Shown here piece after piece: positions 37,952-47,044 of a stretch of 64,000 nt of DNA (positions within the stretch are counted from its first letter, which is position 1; every line of letters begins with the position of its first letter). Position numbers and translations under genes: made by a program. The stretch covers positions 682,001 through 746,000 of the forward strand of contig NZ_CP040518.1 in assembly GCF_005848555.1 (NCBI RefSeq). Direction: 5' to 3'. This DNA is from Blautia sp. SC05B48 (GTDB lineage Bacteria > Bacillota > Clostridia > Lachnospirales > Lachnospiraceae). The notes under the pieces are model-generated. The model worked only from the letters and a program-made list of their open reading frames with translations. It did not search any database and was not told the origin of the DNA.

Positions 37952-38638
37952 ATGAAAATACTTCTTCTGGAAGATGATTTAGAATTATGTAAAAATATAA
38001 AAATTTCGCTGGAAAAAGAAAACTATATGGTTGATTGTTGCAATGACGGGGAAACCGCTATGCTGTATGCCTTAAATACCGACTATGCTTATGACCTCGC
38101 CATTGTAGACCGTATGCTACCAATCATTGACGGTTTGACAATCATAAAATCTATGCGTAGAAAAGGAATATCTATTCCTATCCTTATCATTACTGCCATG
38201 AGTACCCTTGACAATCGGGTTGAGGGTTTAGACGGCGGTGCTGATGATTACTTAGTAAAGCCATTTCATATCAAAGAATTGCTTGCAAGAGTTCGGGCAT
38301 TGACAAGGCGACCTGCCAATATCCAGTTATCGTCTAAATTACAATATGGAGATTTAACTTTCGATAAAGACAGCCGAACCTTATCTACACCCGTCAATTC
38401 TATTTTATTAACTTCAAAGGAAACCGAATTGACTTTTGTATTTATGCAGAACCCAGAAACACTATTTTCCCGTGAACAGCTTATCCTTAAAATCTGGGGC
38501 AGTTCTTCTGAGGTGGAAACTGGCAATGTAGACAGTTACATTTCTTTTCTGCGAAAACGCCTAAAAGAGTTAAAAAGTTCCTGTAAAATAACAACGGTCT
38601 ACGGTGCAGGGTACAAACTGGAGAAAGAAACATGTTAA
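37952..38638 (+). CDS. OmpR-family response regulator (module 1)
   Basis: 228 residues. The receiver domain shows LLLEDDLELC, phospho-acceptor Asp in LAIVDRMLP, Thr/Lys positions in ILIITAMST and YLVKPF; the C-terminal winged helix ends VDSYISFLRKRLKELKSSCKITTVYGAGYKLE. Divergent from the ABC operon it presumably regulates. Its stop overlaps the kinase start by 7 bp. Confidence 0.93.
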   Translation: MKILLLEDDLELCKNIKISLEKENYMVDCCNDGETAMLYALNTDYAYDLAIVDRMLPIIDGLTIIKSMRRKGISIPILIITAMSTLDNRVEGLDGGADDYLVKPFHIKELLARVRALTRRPANIQLSSKLQYGDLTFDKDSRTLSTPVNSILLTSKETELTFVFMQNPETLFSREQLILKIWGSSSEVETGNVDSYISFLRKRLKELKSSCKITTVYGAGYKLEKETC

Positions 38639-39924
38639 ATAATTTATACCGAAAACTTCATATTCTGTTTGCAAGTTCTGTTATGCTGATTATTACCCTT
38701 GTGATTTCCTTTGTTGTTGCGAACACAGTTCACACGGAAAAAATCAACGAAAGCACCTTGTTTCAAAGATTGACAACCTTGCTGATTTATCAAGTGGAAA
38801 GTGCTTCTTCGGATATGGATAAGGAACTTAAAGCCTACGAAGAAAGTTATCATATTTTTTCCTTGATTAGCGATACAAAAGGAAATACCATTTATCAGAG
38901 TAATTTTCCATTTCCAACTCCTACGGACAATCTGTTGCATGATGTAGAAAAGCAGATTTCTACACAACCATTATCACAAACAGAAAACAGCACAACTTCA
39001 CAAGGCGGTTTTCTGGAAATAAGAGGAACACATCACGATACTTATTTTGTTATTCCTGCTACCATTCGGACAGCAAATGATACCGTATATCATGCAACCT
39101 TTTTTTATCAGACAGCCAGTTTGACGGATATTTTACAAAAGACATTGCCTATCTATCTTCTTATCTGGTTTTTGGCTTGTATCGTTGTTATCGTGCTGAC
39201 CCGTTATCTGCTGAAAAAGTCGTTTGCTCCAACGGAACGGATACTGCAAAGCCAAAAAGATTTTGTTGCAACAGCGTCCCATGAATTAAAATCTCCACTT
39301 GCTGTTATGATTTCCAACACGGATATGCTTCTTGATAATGTTTCCTTAAACGAGCAGGCAAGGCAAGCCGTACAGACCATAGATTTTGAATGTATGCGGT
39401 TATCCCGTTTAGTCAAAGATATGTTGCTTCTGGCTTCTTCCGACGCTAAAACATGGACATTGCATAAAAGCACAATCAATGTAGATACCTTACTCATCAC
39501 GTTATATGAAACCTACGAACCCGTCTGCATGAAGCAGAATTTAGAACTAAAACTGCATTTATCCGAGGAAAGTTATCCTGCCATGCTTACCGACAAAGAC
39601 CGATTATTTCAAATCTTGTGTGTCTTTATGGATAATGCCATTCAACATTCCAAGAATAATTCTTTGATAGAGATAGAAGTAATCGCCACCGAAAAGAATA
39701 TTGCTTTTTCTGTGGCAGACCACGGACAAGGCATTTCTGATGAAGATAAGCAGTATATTTTTGACCGCTTTTATAGTGGCGACAAGTCCCATACGAACAA
39801 ATCAAATTTTGGACTGGGACTAAGTATCGCCAAAGAATTAACCCAAATGCTGAACGGCACAATAACTATCAATGATACTGCTGGTGGCGGTGCTACTTTT
39901 ACTGTTAAATTTCCTCTGAAATAG
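38632..39924 (+). CDS. Sensor histidine kinase (module 1)
   Basis: 430 residues. Two membrane helices (about 12-31 and 168-188) border an extracytoplasmic sensor domain of about 135 residues. The phospho-accepting H-box is FVATASHELKSPLAVM, followed by N-box MDNAIQHSKNN, and G boxes DHGQGISDEDKQYIF and GLGLSIAKEL. The large outer domain implies direct sensing of an extracellular ligand, unlike BceS kinases that have almost none. Confidence 0.93.
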   Translation: MLNNLYRKLHILFASSVMLIITLVISFVVANTVHTEKINESTLFQRLTTLLIYQVESASSDMDKELKAYEESYHIFSLISDTKGNTIYQSNFPFPTPTDNLLHDVEKQISTQPLSQTENSTTSQGGFLEIRGTHHDTYFVIPATIRTANDTVYHATFFYQTASLTDILQKTLPIYLLIWFLACIVVIVLTRYLLKKSFAPTERILQSQKDFVATASHELKSPLAVMISNTDMLLDNVSLNEQARQAVQTIDFECMRLSRLVKDMLLLASSDAKTWTLHKSTINVDTLLITLYETYEPVCMKQNLELKLHLSEESYPAMLTDKDRLFQILCVFMDNAIQHSKNNSLIEIEVIATEKNIAFSVADHGQGISDEDKQYIFDRFYSGDKSHTNKSNFGLGLSIAKELTQMLNGTITINDTAGGGATFTVKFPLK

Positions 39925-39927
39925 ATT

Positions 39928-39970
39928 AAGGCTTGCAGATCATACAATATGTATGGAGCAAGCCTTTTTT
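39928..39970 (+). terminator. Terminator of module 1 regulator-kinase operon
   Basis: 8-bp perfect stem AGGCTTGC / GCAAGCCT with a T-run, directly after the kinase stop. Confidence 0.85.
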
Positions 39971-40194
39971 CAAATCTTTGTCTTTTTGGTAATCTTGTAA
40001 ATATATTCTTCTGGGGTAGGGCGTTTATTACCAAAATATTTTTTGAAATTTGCCTGCACCTCTGGGTCTGGGCTGTTCATGGCTTCATCAATCGTTGCTT
40101 CAATATCAGCCCGTATATCAGCCAATGAAACACCGCCAGCCTTTGCACCTGCTTTCAAAGCTTTTTTAATATCTCGTTTTTTTAGACCTATCAT
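39970..40194 (-). CDS. Short protein with Spo0A-C-like tail, unknown
   Basis: 74 residues: [55 protein letters not shown], ending [15 protein letters not shown]. Small proteins with this end are sometimes labelled as Spo0A C-terminal-like; I cannot verify that here. It starts with AAAGG upstream at weak spacing. It lies at the boundary between the two resistance modules and may belong to the second. Confidence 0.55.
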   Translation of the reverse strand: MIGLKKRDIKKALKAGAKAGGVSLADIRADIEATIDEAMNSPDPEVQANFKKYFGNKRPTPEEYIYKITKKTKI

Positions 40195-40237
40195 ATTTCA
40201 AATAACCTTTAATCTATATATTTTTCATAAACATTTT

Positions 40238-40522
40238 TTACATAAAAGTGGCTATTAAGCCAAAAGCTAAAATACCAAACATAAGAAAACCGAAAAAAGC
40301 ACTAACACATAAAGCGACGATTGAAAATACATCTCGTCGTTTGGGATTTTTTACTAACGAAACCGAAAGAACAAAACCAGATAATATCGAGATTACATTT
40401 AATACAATCAATCCCGTTTGAAGTCCTCCTGTAATTTCTTCTGTAAAAAGAGAAATCAATAACGTGATAAATGGTAACAGCGAAATGATAAATGTAATAA
40501 CACTTAATTTATTTTTTTTCAT
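40238..40522 (-). CDS. Small three-helix membrane protein next to LanG-like permease
   Basis: 94 residues, almost all hydrophobic: helices at about 8-26, 34-57 and 67-93, with short charged turns (KNPKRRD). It begins 6 bp after the LanG-like gene ends and is probably co-transcribed. It resembles DUF4190-like small membrane proteins in size. Role unknown; an immunity accessory is possible from context. Confidence 0.6.
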   Translation of the reverse strand: MKKNKLSVITFIISLLPFITLLISLFTEEITGGLQTGLIVLNVISILSGFVLSVSLVKNPKRRDVFSIVALCVSAFFGFLMFGILAFGLIATFM

Positions 40523-40528
40523 TTTATA

Positions 40529-41293
40529 TTACCTCATTTCTTTTCGTCCAAAGCATTTAATAGAAACATATAGTGCAAGGGCTGATATGATTACAGCACA
40601 CGGTATAAAAGGAAATAGCGATATTGTACTTCCTGTTCCCGTCGTTGTTACAGTATGTAATGCGTCTGATACGACATAACCACTATAACAATAAGGGTAC
40701 ACTAACCATAAAGGCGTATTAGCAATTAAAACCCCCGGAATTATTAAGAGTAAATTTAATCCCATAGACAATAGTGGTTTTTCAAATAGTACAGTAATCG
40801 CCCACATACAAGCAATAGCTGGAATCATTGTTGCAAACAATTTTAATGTCCATGTGAGTAAGTAGAAAACAGGAATATTTTCTGCCACATTCATTATTTT
40901 AGTAGCAATAATGCCTGCAATGATGAATGAACTGAAAAAGATTAATAATTCAATCATTAAAAAACTTAATAATACAAAGAACTTTGCCAATGCAAGTTTT
41001 CCTTTACTGATGGGCAAAGCAAGCATTTTTAATATACCATTATTCTTTGTTTCTCTGTTGGAAATCATAACGCAAACAATTACCATTGAAAATGGAAGTA
41101 AATAATATCCAAAAAGTAATGCACTTTGAATGAACATTGCCGACCAAGCGTCTGTATATTCTGGCGTCATATACATACTAATACTAGATACGCCAGAAAT
41201 CACAACTAAGATAGGCGGAATTAAAAGCAAAGGTAAAATCATAGACCTTTTTACTTTCATAAATTCTATTTTTAACAATTCAATAATTGACAT
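40529..41293 (-). CDS. Lantibiotic-immunity-type ABC permease, LanG/CprC-like (module 2)
   Basis: 254 residues with six membrane segments, starting MSIIELLKIEFMKVKRSMILPLLLIPP, the usual opening of ABC-2 type LanE/LanG permeases. AAGGGGGG precedes ATG. Third gene of a LanF-LanE-LanG operon. Such transporters expel lantibiotics from the membrane and give producers or targets resistance; no lantibiotic structural gene is in the window, so this is resistance cargo. Confidence 0.85.
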   Translation of the reverse strand: MSIIELLKIEFMKVKRSMILPLLLIPPILVVISGVSSISMYMTPEYTDAWSAMFIQSALLFGYYLLPFSMVIVCVMISNRETKNNGILKMLALPISKGKLALAKFFVLLSFLMIELLIFFSSFIIAGIIATKIMNVAENIPVFYLLTWTLKLFATMIPAIACMWAITVLFEKPLLSMGLNLLLIIPGVLIANTPLWLVYPYCYSGYVVSDALHTVTTTGTGSTISLFPFIPCAVIISALALYVSIKCFGRKEMR

Positions 41294-41308
41294 ACGATTG
41301 CCCCCCTT

Positions 41309-42034
41309 TTATTCATAATGCTTTATTTTGCAAAGATACCAGCCAATCATAAAGAATATGATTGTTTCAAAAACTCCCAATATTAAAATACCTGTATCAA
41401 TACTTGCTGTTGAAGCTACCGCAGGTTTCATCATCAGTACAAATGGATTGACAAGAAATAGTGATATATCTGAAAGGGACATTGCCATACCGCTAAAAAA
41501 ACCTGCTACTCCAATACCTAATGTAAACCATATATTTTCACATCGTGATGACACCAAAAGCATAAATGCCAATACAGGTAAAGATGATACAAAGCAATAT
41601 CCTGTATATTTGACAAGTGTTAGTAACTCAAAAGTTCCGTTGGGTAAAAAGATATTTCCAATAATACACAATGCTCCATTTTGCAAGACGATACAAAAAG
41701 TAAGCAAAACAAATAATATATAAAATTTATTTTTGAAAATAGATGATGTCTTAAAAGGAAGCATATACATCTTTTTAATTGCATTTCCTTGAAACTCCAT
41801 ATTATATGTTAAAGTTGTTGCCACGATAATGCCGAACATATTAAGAACCATAACCATTCCATAAAGTTGTGTCAGCAAAACGTCCATAGGCGGAAGCGGT
41901 AAACTCAACAAAACCTCTTTACGAACTATAAAATTTACAAAAGCGTATAATGCACCAAGAAGTCCAACAAGCGGTAAAACCACTAATATTCCAGTACGTT
42001 TACATTTTTTTAATTCTACGGTTAAATTCTTCAT
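41309..42034 (-). CDS. Lantibiotic-immunity-type ABC permease, LanE/CprB-like (module 2)
   Basis: 241 residues, six membrane segments, opening MKNLTVELKKCKRTGILVVLPLVGLLGALYAFVNF. Overlaps the ATPase gene by 4 bp (ATGA), so translation is coupled. Paired with the next permease as a heterodimer. Identification rests on topology, size and operon order. Confidence 0.85.
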   Translation of the reverse strand: MKNLTVELKKCKRTGILVVLPLVGLLGALYAFVNFIVRKEVLLSLPLPPMDVLLTQLYGMVMVLNMFGIIVATTLTYNMEFQGNAIKKMYMLPFKTSSIFKNKFYILFVLLTFCIVLQNGALCIIGNIFLPNGTFELLTLVKYTGYCFVSSLPVLAFMLLVSSRCENIWFTLGIGVAGFFSGMAMSLSDISLFLVNPFVLMMKPAVASTASIDTGILILGVFETIIFFMIGWYLCKIKHYE

Positions 42035-42795
42035 AATTTTAACCTCTGCTTTCTATTGGCATTGTCCTCATCAATCATAGATAAAAACATTTCTTCTAAG
42101 TTATCATTTTCAAAGCCAGCTTGATGTGCCGTCAATTTCAAATCATCAAGACTTCCTTCAAATAATAATCTTCCATGATTTAAAATACCAATATTGTCTG
42201 CTAATAATTCAATTTCTGACAGCATATGTGACGAAATTAGAACCGTACAGTCATATCTTTTTGGAAGTGTTTTAATGAGATTGCGAATTTCGTGAATACC
42301 TGCTGGATCTAAACCATTGGTTGGTTCATCTAAAATTAAAACTGGTGGTTCGCCAAGTAGAGCAGAAGCAAGACCTAAACGCTGTTTCATTCCTAAAGAA
42401 TATTTTTTTGCCAAGCGATTACCAAATTCAGATAATCCTACTAATTCTAATGCTTTATCAACACTTGACGCTGGAAGTTCTAAAATTCTACGAATAATAT
42501 CAAGGTTTTCTCTACCTGTTAAATTTGGATAGAATGACGGAGACTCGATAAATGAACCAACTTCTTTCAAAATACGAACACGGTCATTCGGGAAAGTCAT
42601 GTTATCAATTTGAAATTCTCCATCAGTAGGTGCAGTCAAACCCAAAAGCATTTTCATAGTCGTAGATTTCCCAGCACCATTTGGTCCGAGAAAACCGTAA
42701 ATACTACCTTTCTTAATGTGTAAAGATACGTGGTCTACTGCAATAAACTCTTTGTATGTTTTTGTCAAATTTTTAGTTTCAATCATGTTTTTCAT
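42031..42795 (-). CDS. Lantibiotic-immunity-type ABC ATPase, LanF/CprA/BcrA-like (module 2)
   Basis: 254 residues. Walker A GPNGAGKSTTMKMLL, signature YSLGMKQRLGLASALL, Walker B PVLILDEPTNGLDPAG. Q-loop Glu replacement: the family often has Glu for Gln in the Q-loop (E-loop), and here the region reads VGSFIESPSFYPNLT, consistent with that subgroup. First gene of the operon, divergent from its regulator gene; AAAGGAG upstream. Confidence 0.92.
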   Translation of the reverse strand: MKNMIETKNLTKTYKEFIAVDHVSLHIKKGSIYGFLGPNGAGKSTTMKMLLGLTAPTDGEFQIDNMTFPNDRVRILKEVGSFIESPSFYPNLTGRENLDIIRRILELPASSVDKALELVGLSEFGNRLAKKYSLGMKQRLGLASALLGEPPVLILDEPTNGLDPAGIHEIRNLIKTLPKRYDCTVLISSHMLSEIELLADNIGILNHGRLLFEGSLDDLKLTAHQAGFENDNLEEMFLSMIDEDNANRKQRLKL

Positions 42796-42957
42796 AATTT
42801 TTAACTCCTTTCTCGTTACTTATAATATAAAACACCGACATTACAGCAACATTCTCTCTACCTTACATTTACCTTACAAATGCGAAAATGACTGTTCAAC
42901 TTTTTTCAGAATGTTATAATAGGATAAAGAAAAAGATAAAGAGAGTGTGACAAACAA

Positions 42958-43668
42958 ATGAAAGATACATACTTAAAATCAAAAAAAGTATTAATAGTTG
43001 ATGATGAAGAAAGTTTAAGAAGTATGCTCATTACCATATTAGAAGATGAAAACTTTTTTAATATTATTACCGCTGATTGTGTAAAATCAGCTTTGGAAAT
43101 CTGCCAACAGGAAAAACCAGATATAGCTATATTAGATGTTATGCTTCCAGACGGAAACGGTTTTGAACTTATGGACGCACTAAGAAGTTTCACTAATATT
43201 CCAGTAATATTTTTGACTGCAAAAGATGATATACAAGATAAATATTCTGGTTTTGGGTTAGGAGCTGACGATTATATAACAAAACCCTTTATGCCAAAAG
43301 AACTTGTCTTTCGCCTAAATGCCGTATTACGCAGATGTTATAAGGAAGATAGCCCTCTTATAGAATTACATGATTGTAAAATTGATTTGGCTAATGCACA
43401 AGTTATAAAGAACGATGAAGTTTTACCTCTTACCGCAAAAGAACATGATATTTTAGAAACACTTGTACGAAATGCTAATCATATTGTAACAATAGACGCT
43501 CTTTGTGAAGCTGTATGGGGCGATAACCCATTTGGATATGGAAATTCTCTCCTTGCTCATATTCGACGTATAAGAGAAAAAATTGAACTTAACCCCTCAA
43601 AACCAAAATCATTAATAACTGTTAAAGGATTGGGATATAAAATAAACGTGGAAAGCAGGTTACAATAA
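42958..43668 (+). CDS. OmpR-family response regulator (module 2), CprR/SpaR-like
   Basis: 236 residues. Receiver: VLIVDDEESLRSM, acceptor Asp in IAILDVMLPDGNG, VIFLTAKDD, YITKPF; winged-helix C-terminus ends LLAHIRRIREKIELNPSKPKSLITVKGLGYKINV. Divergent from the LanFEG-like operon and overlapping the kinase gene by one base. DNA here is clearly more AT-rich than in the conjugation genes. Confidence 0.92.
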   Translation: MKDTYLKSKKVLIVDDEESLRSMLITILEDENFFNIITADCVKSALEICQQEKPDIAILDVMLPDGNGFELMDALRSFTNIPVIFLTAKDDIQDKYSGFGLGADDYITKPFMPKELVFRLNAVLRRCYKEDSPLIELHDCKIDLANAQVIKNDEVLPLTAKEHDILETLVRNANHIVTIDALCEAVWGDNPFGYGNSLLAHIRRIREKIELNPSKPKSLITVKGLGYKINVESRLQ

Positions 43669-45044
43669 TGCGTAATTTTGGAAAATTTATCAGTAAACAT
43701 TTCTTTATATACTTATCAGTAGTAATTCTTATAGTGCTTTTAGATTTATTAATTTTCTTCCTAACTTTTAATGGTACTGTCAACAGTATAAGCAAAGATA
43801 ATCCTATTCAAATACTAGAAAAAGTATCTAATAACCTTACTATTCAAAATGGAGAATATATATTAAATAATAAATGTCAAAAAGATTTAGTTACAAACAA
43901 TATCTGGGGAATAGTAATAGATGATAATGGTAATGTAGTATGGAAACACAATCTACCAAAAGAAATACCATTAAACTATTCATTACAAGATGTTGCTACC
44001 TTTTCTAAGGGGTATATCGAAAATTATCCCGTATTTACATGGAAACAAGGAAATGATTTATTAGTATTAGGTTATCCAAAGAACAGCTATTCAAAATTTA
44101 TGACTAACTATCTTCCCTTATCAGCAATACAGAAAACACCCTTTCTTTTTTTGATTATGTTAGTATCAAATATTGCCATTCTATTTATTGTGTACTACTT
44201 ATCAAAACGAAATGTGATGTTAAAAATTTCCCCTATACTCAATGGAATAGATAAACTATCACACGGCGAAACGGTTACACTTAATATAAATGGAGAATTG
44301 GAAGAAATTGGAAATCGTATCAACGAAACGTCATTGCAATTAAAAAAACAAAATCAAGCAAGAGCAAACTGGATAAGTGGCGTTTCACACGATATACGAA
44401 CACCCCTTTCCATGATTATGGGATATGCAGATAGAATATCTTCTTCATTAAATGTTGAGGAAAACGCTAGAAAACAAGCTAATATTATCAAAATTCAAAG
44501 TGTAAAAATCAAAAATTTGGTTCAAGATTTAAACCTTGTAAGCCAATTAAATTATAATGTGCAACCACATCAAGAAAAACCAGTTCATTTCTGTAAATTG
44601 ATACGAGAAATTGTTGCTGAATATCTAAACAGCAATATAAATAATAAGTTTGAATTTGAATTGAACTTAAACCATAATACAGAACAAATCACTATTATAG
44701 GCGACGAAAGATTGCTATGTCGAGCAATACAAAATATTATTTCTAACAGTATCAATCATAATGAAAACGGCTGTATAATTTCAGTTAGATTAGAAATAAA
44801 TGGAAATAATTTAGAATTAGTAATCAGCGATAATGGAAAAGGAATTTCCGAAAAAGAACTACAAAAAATACAATCGACACCTCATTATTTACAAAGTACA
44901 GATAATAGGTTAGATTTGCGACATGGTCTAGGACTTCTTCTTGTGAAAGAAATCATTTCTATTCATAAAGGAACAGTTTCCATTTCAAGTGCATTAAATA
45001 AAGGCTTTTCTACAACTATTTCCTTACCTATAAATAATCAATGA
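43668..45044 (+). CDS. Sensor histidine kinase (module 2), CprK/NisK-like
   Basis: 458 residues: helix at about 13-34, outer domain of roughly 130 residues, second helix at about 163-183, short linker, then H-box WISGVSHDIRTPLSMIMGYADRI, N-box NIISNSINHNENG, and G boxes SDNGKGISEKEL and GLGLLLVKEI. The layout fits kinases that sense lantibiotics and induce the adjacent LanFEG pump, as CprK does in Clostridioides difficile (established for that system, inferred here). Confidence 0.9.
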   Translation: MRNFGKFISKHFFIYLSVVILIVLLDLLIFFLTFNGTVNSISKDNPIQILEKVSNNLTIQNGEYILNNKCQKDLVTNNIWGIVIDDNGNVVWKHNLPKEIPLNYSLQDVATFSKGYIENYPVFTWKQGNDLLVLGYPKNSYSKFMTNYLPLSAIQKTPFLFLIMLVSNIAILFIVYYLSKRNVMLKISPILNGIDKLSHGETVTLNINGELEEIGNRINETSLQLKKQNQARANWISGVSHDIRTPLSMIMGYADRISSSLNVEENARKQANIIKIQSVKIKNLVQDLNLVSQLNYNVQPHQEKPVHFCKLIREIVAEYLNSNINNKFEFELNLNHNTEQITIIGDERLLCRAIQNIISNSINHNENGCIISVRLEINGNNLELVISDNGKGISEKELQKIQSTPHYLQSTDNRLDLRHGLGLLLVKEIISIHKGTVSISSALNKGFSTTISLPINNQ

Positions 45045-45049
45045 CAAAA

Positions 45050-45101
45050 CCGTAGCTTGTATATCACATCAGAGTGTTATATTACAGGCTACGGTCTTTT
45101 T
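45050..45101 (+). terminator. Terminator of module 2 regulator-kinase operon
   Basis: CCGTAGC / GCTACGG 7-bp stem extended by TTGTA/TACAG pairing, then a T-run, a few bases after the kinase stop. Confidence 0.8.
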
Positions 45102-45108
45102 ATATCAT

Positions 45109-46020
45109 TTATCCTACAATCTTCCAGTTACTATCCTTTTGTAACACAAGCTCATACTGTGATACCTGCGTCGCCTTTGTCTGATTATCAAGGAATTTTA
45201 CCGCTACCTTGACTTTCACATTATCCCCGTTCTTTGTAAAGATAGGGTTTACCAATTCAGAATAAAGGTAGTCCCTGCCGATAGGTTCAATCACATTTCC
45301 AGCTACATAGTAGGCAAGCTCTTTTTCTGTGGCTGTTGGGTAGAGCTTAAAGAATGTTTCCAGAAATGCGGTAGCGTCATTGACGGTATCAGCGTCTACG
45401 CTTGCGTCTGCTTCTGGTGTCTTTAGCTCATAGTCTGATTTTTCGATTGCTGGTGCAAGGGTAGGGTTCTGAACGATTACCATATCCCCGTCAGCGTCTA
45501 CATGGACTTTTACGGTATAGGTTGCCTTGACATTTCTTGTCTGTTCTCCCTCTTTTATCTGCTGATCTACTTCGTAGGTAGCAGAAAAAGTGTCCGTTCC
45601 CGATTGCTCGATATGCCACACAATCACATCTGTAACTGTGGAGCTGGTCGGTATATCGGTTCTAATGGTATCTATATTCAAGTCCTGCAATTCCTTTGTC
45701 AGATAACCGTTGATTGCCTGCGTCCTTGCTTCAATCGCTTCTTTACTGTTACTCCATGTGTAGTAGGACTTCGCAAAGTTCTTCACGAAATTTTCTATCC
45801 CGTTGGTGTCCTGTAAGCGAAGCTCAATGATTTCTTTTTCGTGGGTCGTGTGCTGGTCGATAGCCGTAAAATTCTTATACACCCCAAAACTCACGCTTGC
45901 GATAAGCACCACCCACAACGCAATCACGGTTTTCTGATGTGTGCCTACCTTGACAGTACGCACCTTTTTTTCTTTTGGTTCTTTGATAGTTTCTGTCTGT
46001 TTCTTATTCTTCTTAAACAT
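45109..46020 (-). CDS. Conjugal transfer protein TcpC/Orf13 (VirB8-like)
   Basis: About 303 residues from ATG 46020 (AAAGGAC upstream; a TTG nine bases earlier is possible). A basic cytoplasmic N-terminus, one helix (about 31-50), then two NTF2-like domains outside the membrane (LRLQDTNGIENFVKNFAKSYYTW and NDATAFLETFFKLYPTATEKELAYYV). TcpC-type proteins resemble VirB8 and are needed for mating-channel assembly. Last of the orf17-orf13 series, as in Tn916. Confidence 0.9.
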   Translation of the reverse strand: MFKKNKKQTETIKEPKEKKVRTVKVGTHQKTVIALWVVLIASVSFGVYKNFTAIDQHTTHEKEIIELRLQDTNGIENFVKNFAKSYYTWSNSKEAIEARTQAINGYLTKELQDLNIDTIRTDIPTSSTVTDVIVWHIEQSGTDTFSATYEVDQQIKEGEQTRNVKATYTVKVHVDADGDMVIVQNPTLAPAIEKSDYELKTPEADASVDADTVNDATAFLETFFKLYPTATEKELAYYVAGNVIEPIGRDYLYSELVNPIFTKNGDNVKVKVAVKFLDNQTKATQVSQYELVLQKDSNWKIVG

Positions 46021-46036
46021 ATTTTTCAAGTCCTTT

Positions 46037-47044
46037 CTATTGTTTTACTCGTCCTGCACCGATTAAGTGCTGTTGCCAGTAACTACTGCTTAGGTCTGCA
46101 TATCCTATCGGGTCGCCTGCATGGTACATCTGGTTATTTCCCACATATATTCCCACATGGGTTACATACGAACCAGCATTATAGGTGGAATGGAAAAACA
46201 CCAAGTCCCCAGCCTTTGCCTGCGAGAGTGGAAGATGTTGGGTAGCGTCATACTGTGCTTGTGCTGTTCTCGGTAAGGAGATACCAGCTTTTCCATAGCA
46301 CCATTGCACAAGTCCGCTACAATCAAAGGAAGTGTTCGGGTTACTGCCACCATACACATACTTCCAGCCTTGATATTTCAACGCTTCATTCATAATCGCT
46401 TGTGCCGTCGCATTATCAAAATGTGCCACAGTCAGATATTGATTGACTAATTCCACATAGAACATATTTCCATAGCCATACCGCCAGCCCCCGTTCTTCG
46501 CAACAGCTATCGGGTTGGTGTAGGTTACTTTCTTTCCGCCCGATTTCTCACGGGCGAAGCTCTCTGCAAGATTGTAGGTATGTTTCTTTCCTTTTCCTGC
46601 CACATATCCCACATAACCACCGCCATAGTTATAGGACTGTATCGCTACATTCAAATCGTCGATACCTTGATTTTTGCAGGAAGAAAGCAGGGACGCAAAA
46701 TATTTACACCCCTGCTTGATTGAGCTTTCTGTATCTAAAGAGTTGGGCGGTAGTCCCAGACTTTCTGAACTCTGCATAACATCTTCTGCCGTACCGCCAC
46801 TTTCTACTTGAATGATAGCCAGTAGCACATTGACATACTCGGAAATGCCGTATTCCCTGGCATATTTTTCCACCATAGGCTGATGTTTCAAGACTTCTGC
46901 GGATAAGTTCATACCCGTAATGCCAGAAGAAAAGTTACTGTTCTCGTCGTCGCTGTCCGCACTAATCAAGACACCAAAGAAAAGCACCAGAGAAAAGAGG
47001 ATAGGAAACAGACTGCCAATGATAGCGATATGTTTCAGTTTCAT
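46037..47044 (-). CDS. Bifunctional wall hydrolase, lysozyme-like plus NlpC/P60 (Orf14/CwlT-like)
   Basis: 335 residues. N-terminal helix (about 5-27), a lysozyme-like domain with catalytic Glu in LLAIIQVESGG and YNYGGGYVGYV, and an NlpC/P60 domain with Cys in FDCSGLVQWCYG and His in THVGIYVGNNQMYHAG. It opens peptidoglycan locally for the transfer channel. Overlaps orf15 by 4 bp. In Tn5397 this gene carries a group II intron; here it is intact and the intron sits in orf16. Confidence 0.94.
   Translation of the reverse strand: MKLKHIAIIGSLFPILFSLVLFFGVLISADSDDENSNFSSGITGMNLSAEVLKHQPMVEKYAREYGISEYVNVLLAIIQVESGGTAEDVMQSSESLGLPPNSLDTESSIKQGCKYFASLLSSCKNQGIDDLNVAIQSYNYGGGYVGYVAGKGKKHTYNLAESFAREKSGGKKVTYTNPIAVAKNGGWRYGYGNMFYVELVNQYLTVAHFDNATAQAIMNEALKYQGWKYVYGGSNPNTSFDCSGLVQWCYGKAGISLPRTAQAQYDATQHLPLSQAKAGDLVFFHSTYNAGSYVTHVGIYVGNNQMYHAGDPIGYADLSSSYWQQHLIGAGRVKQ

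Noticed and set aside
40529-42795. Lantibiotic biosynthesis cluster
   Set aside because: No precursor peptide, LanB/C/M or protease gene is near; only the immunity-type transporter and regulators are present.
33962-45044. tet(M) or another ribosomal protection gene in the usual Tn916 place
   Set aside because: No GTPase gene of that type is present; the place holds two ABC transporter/two-component modules.
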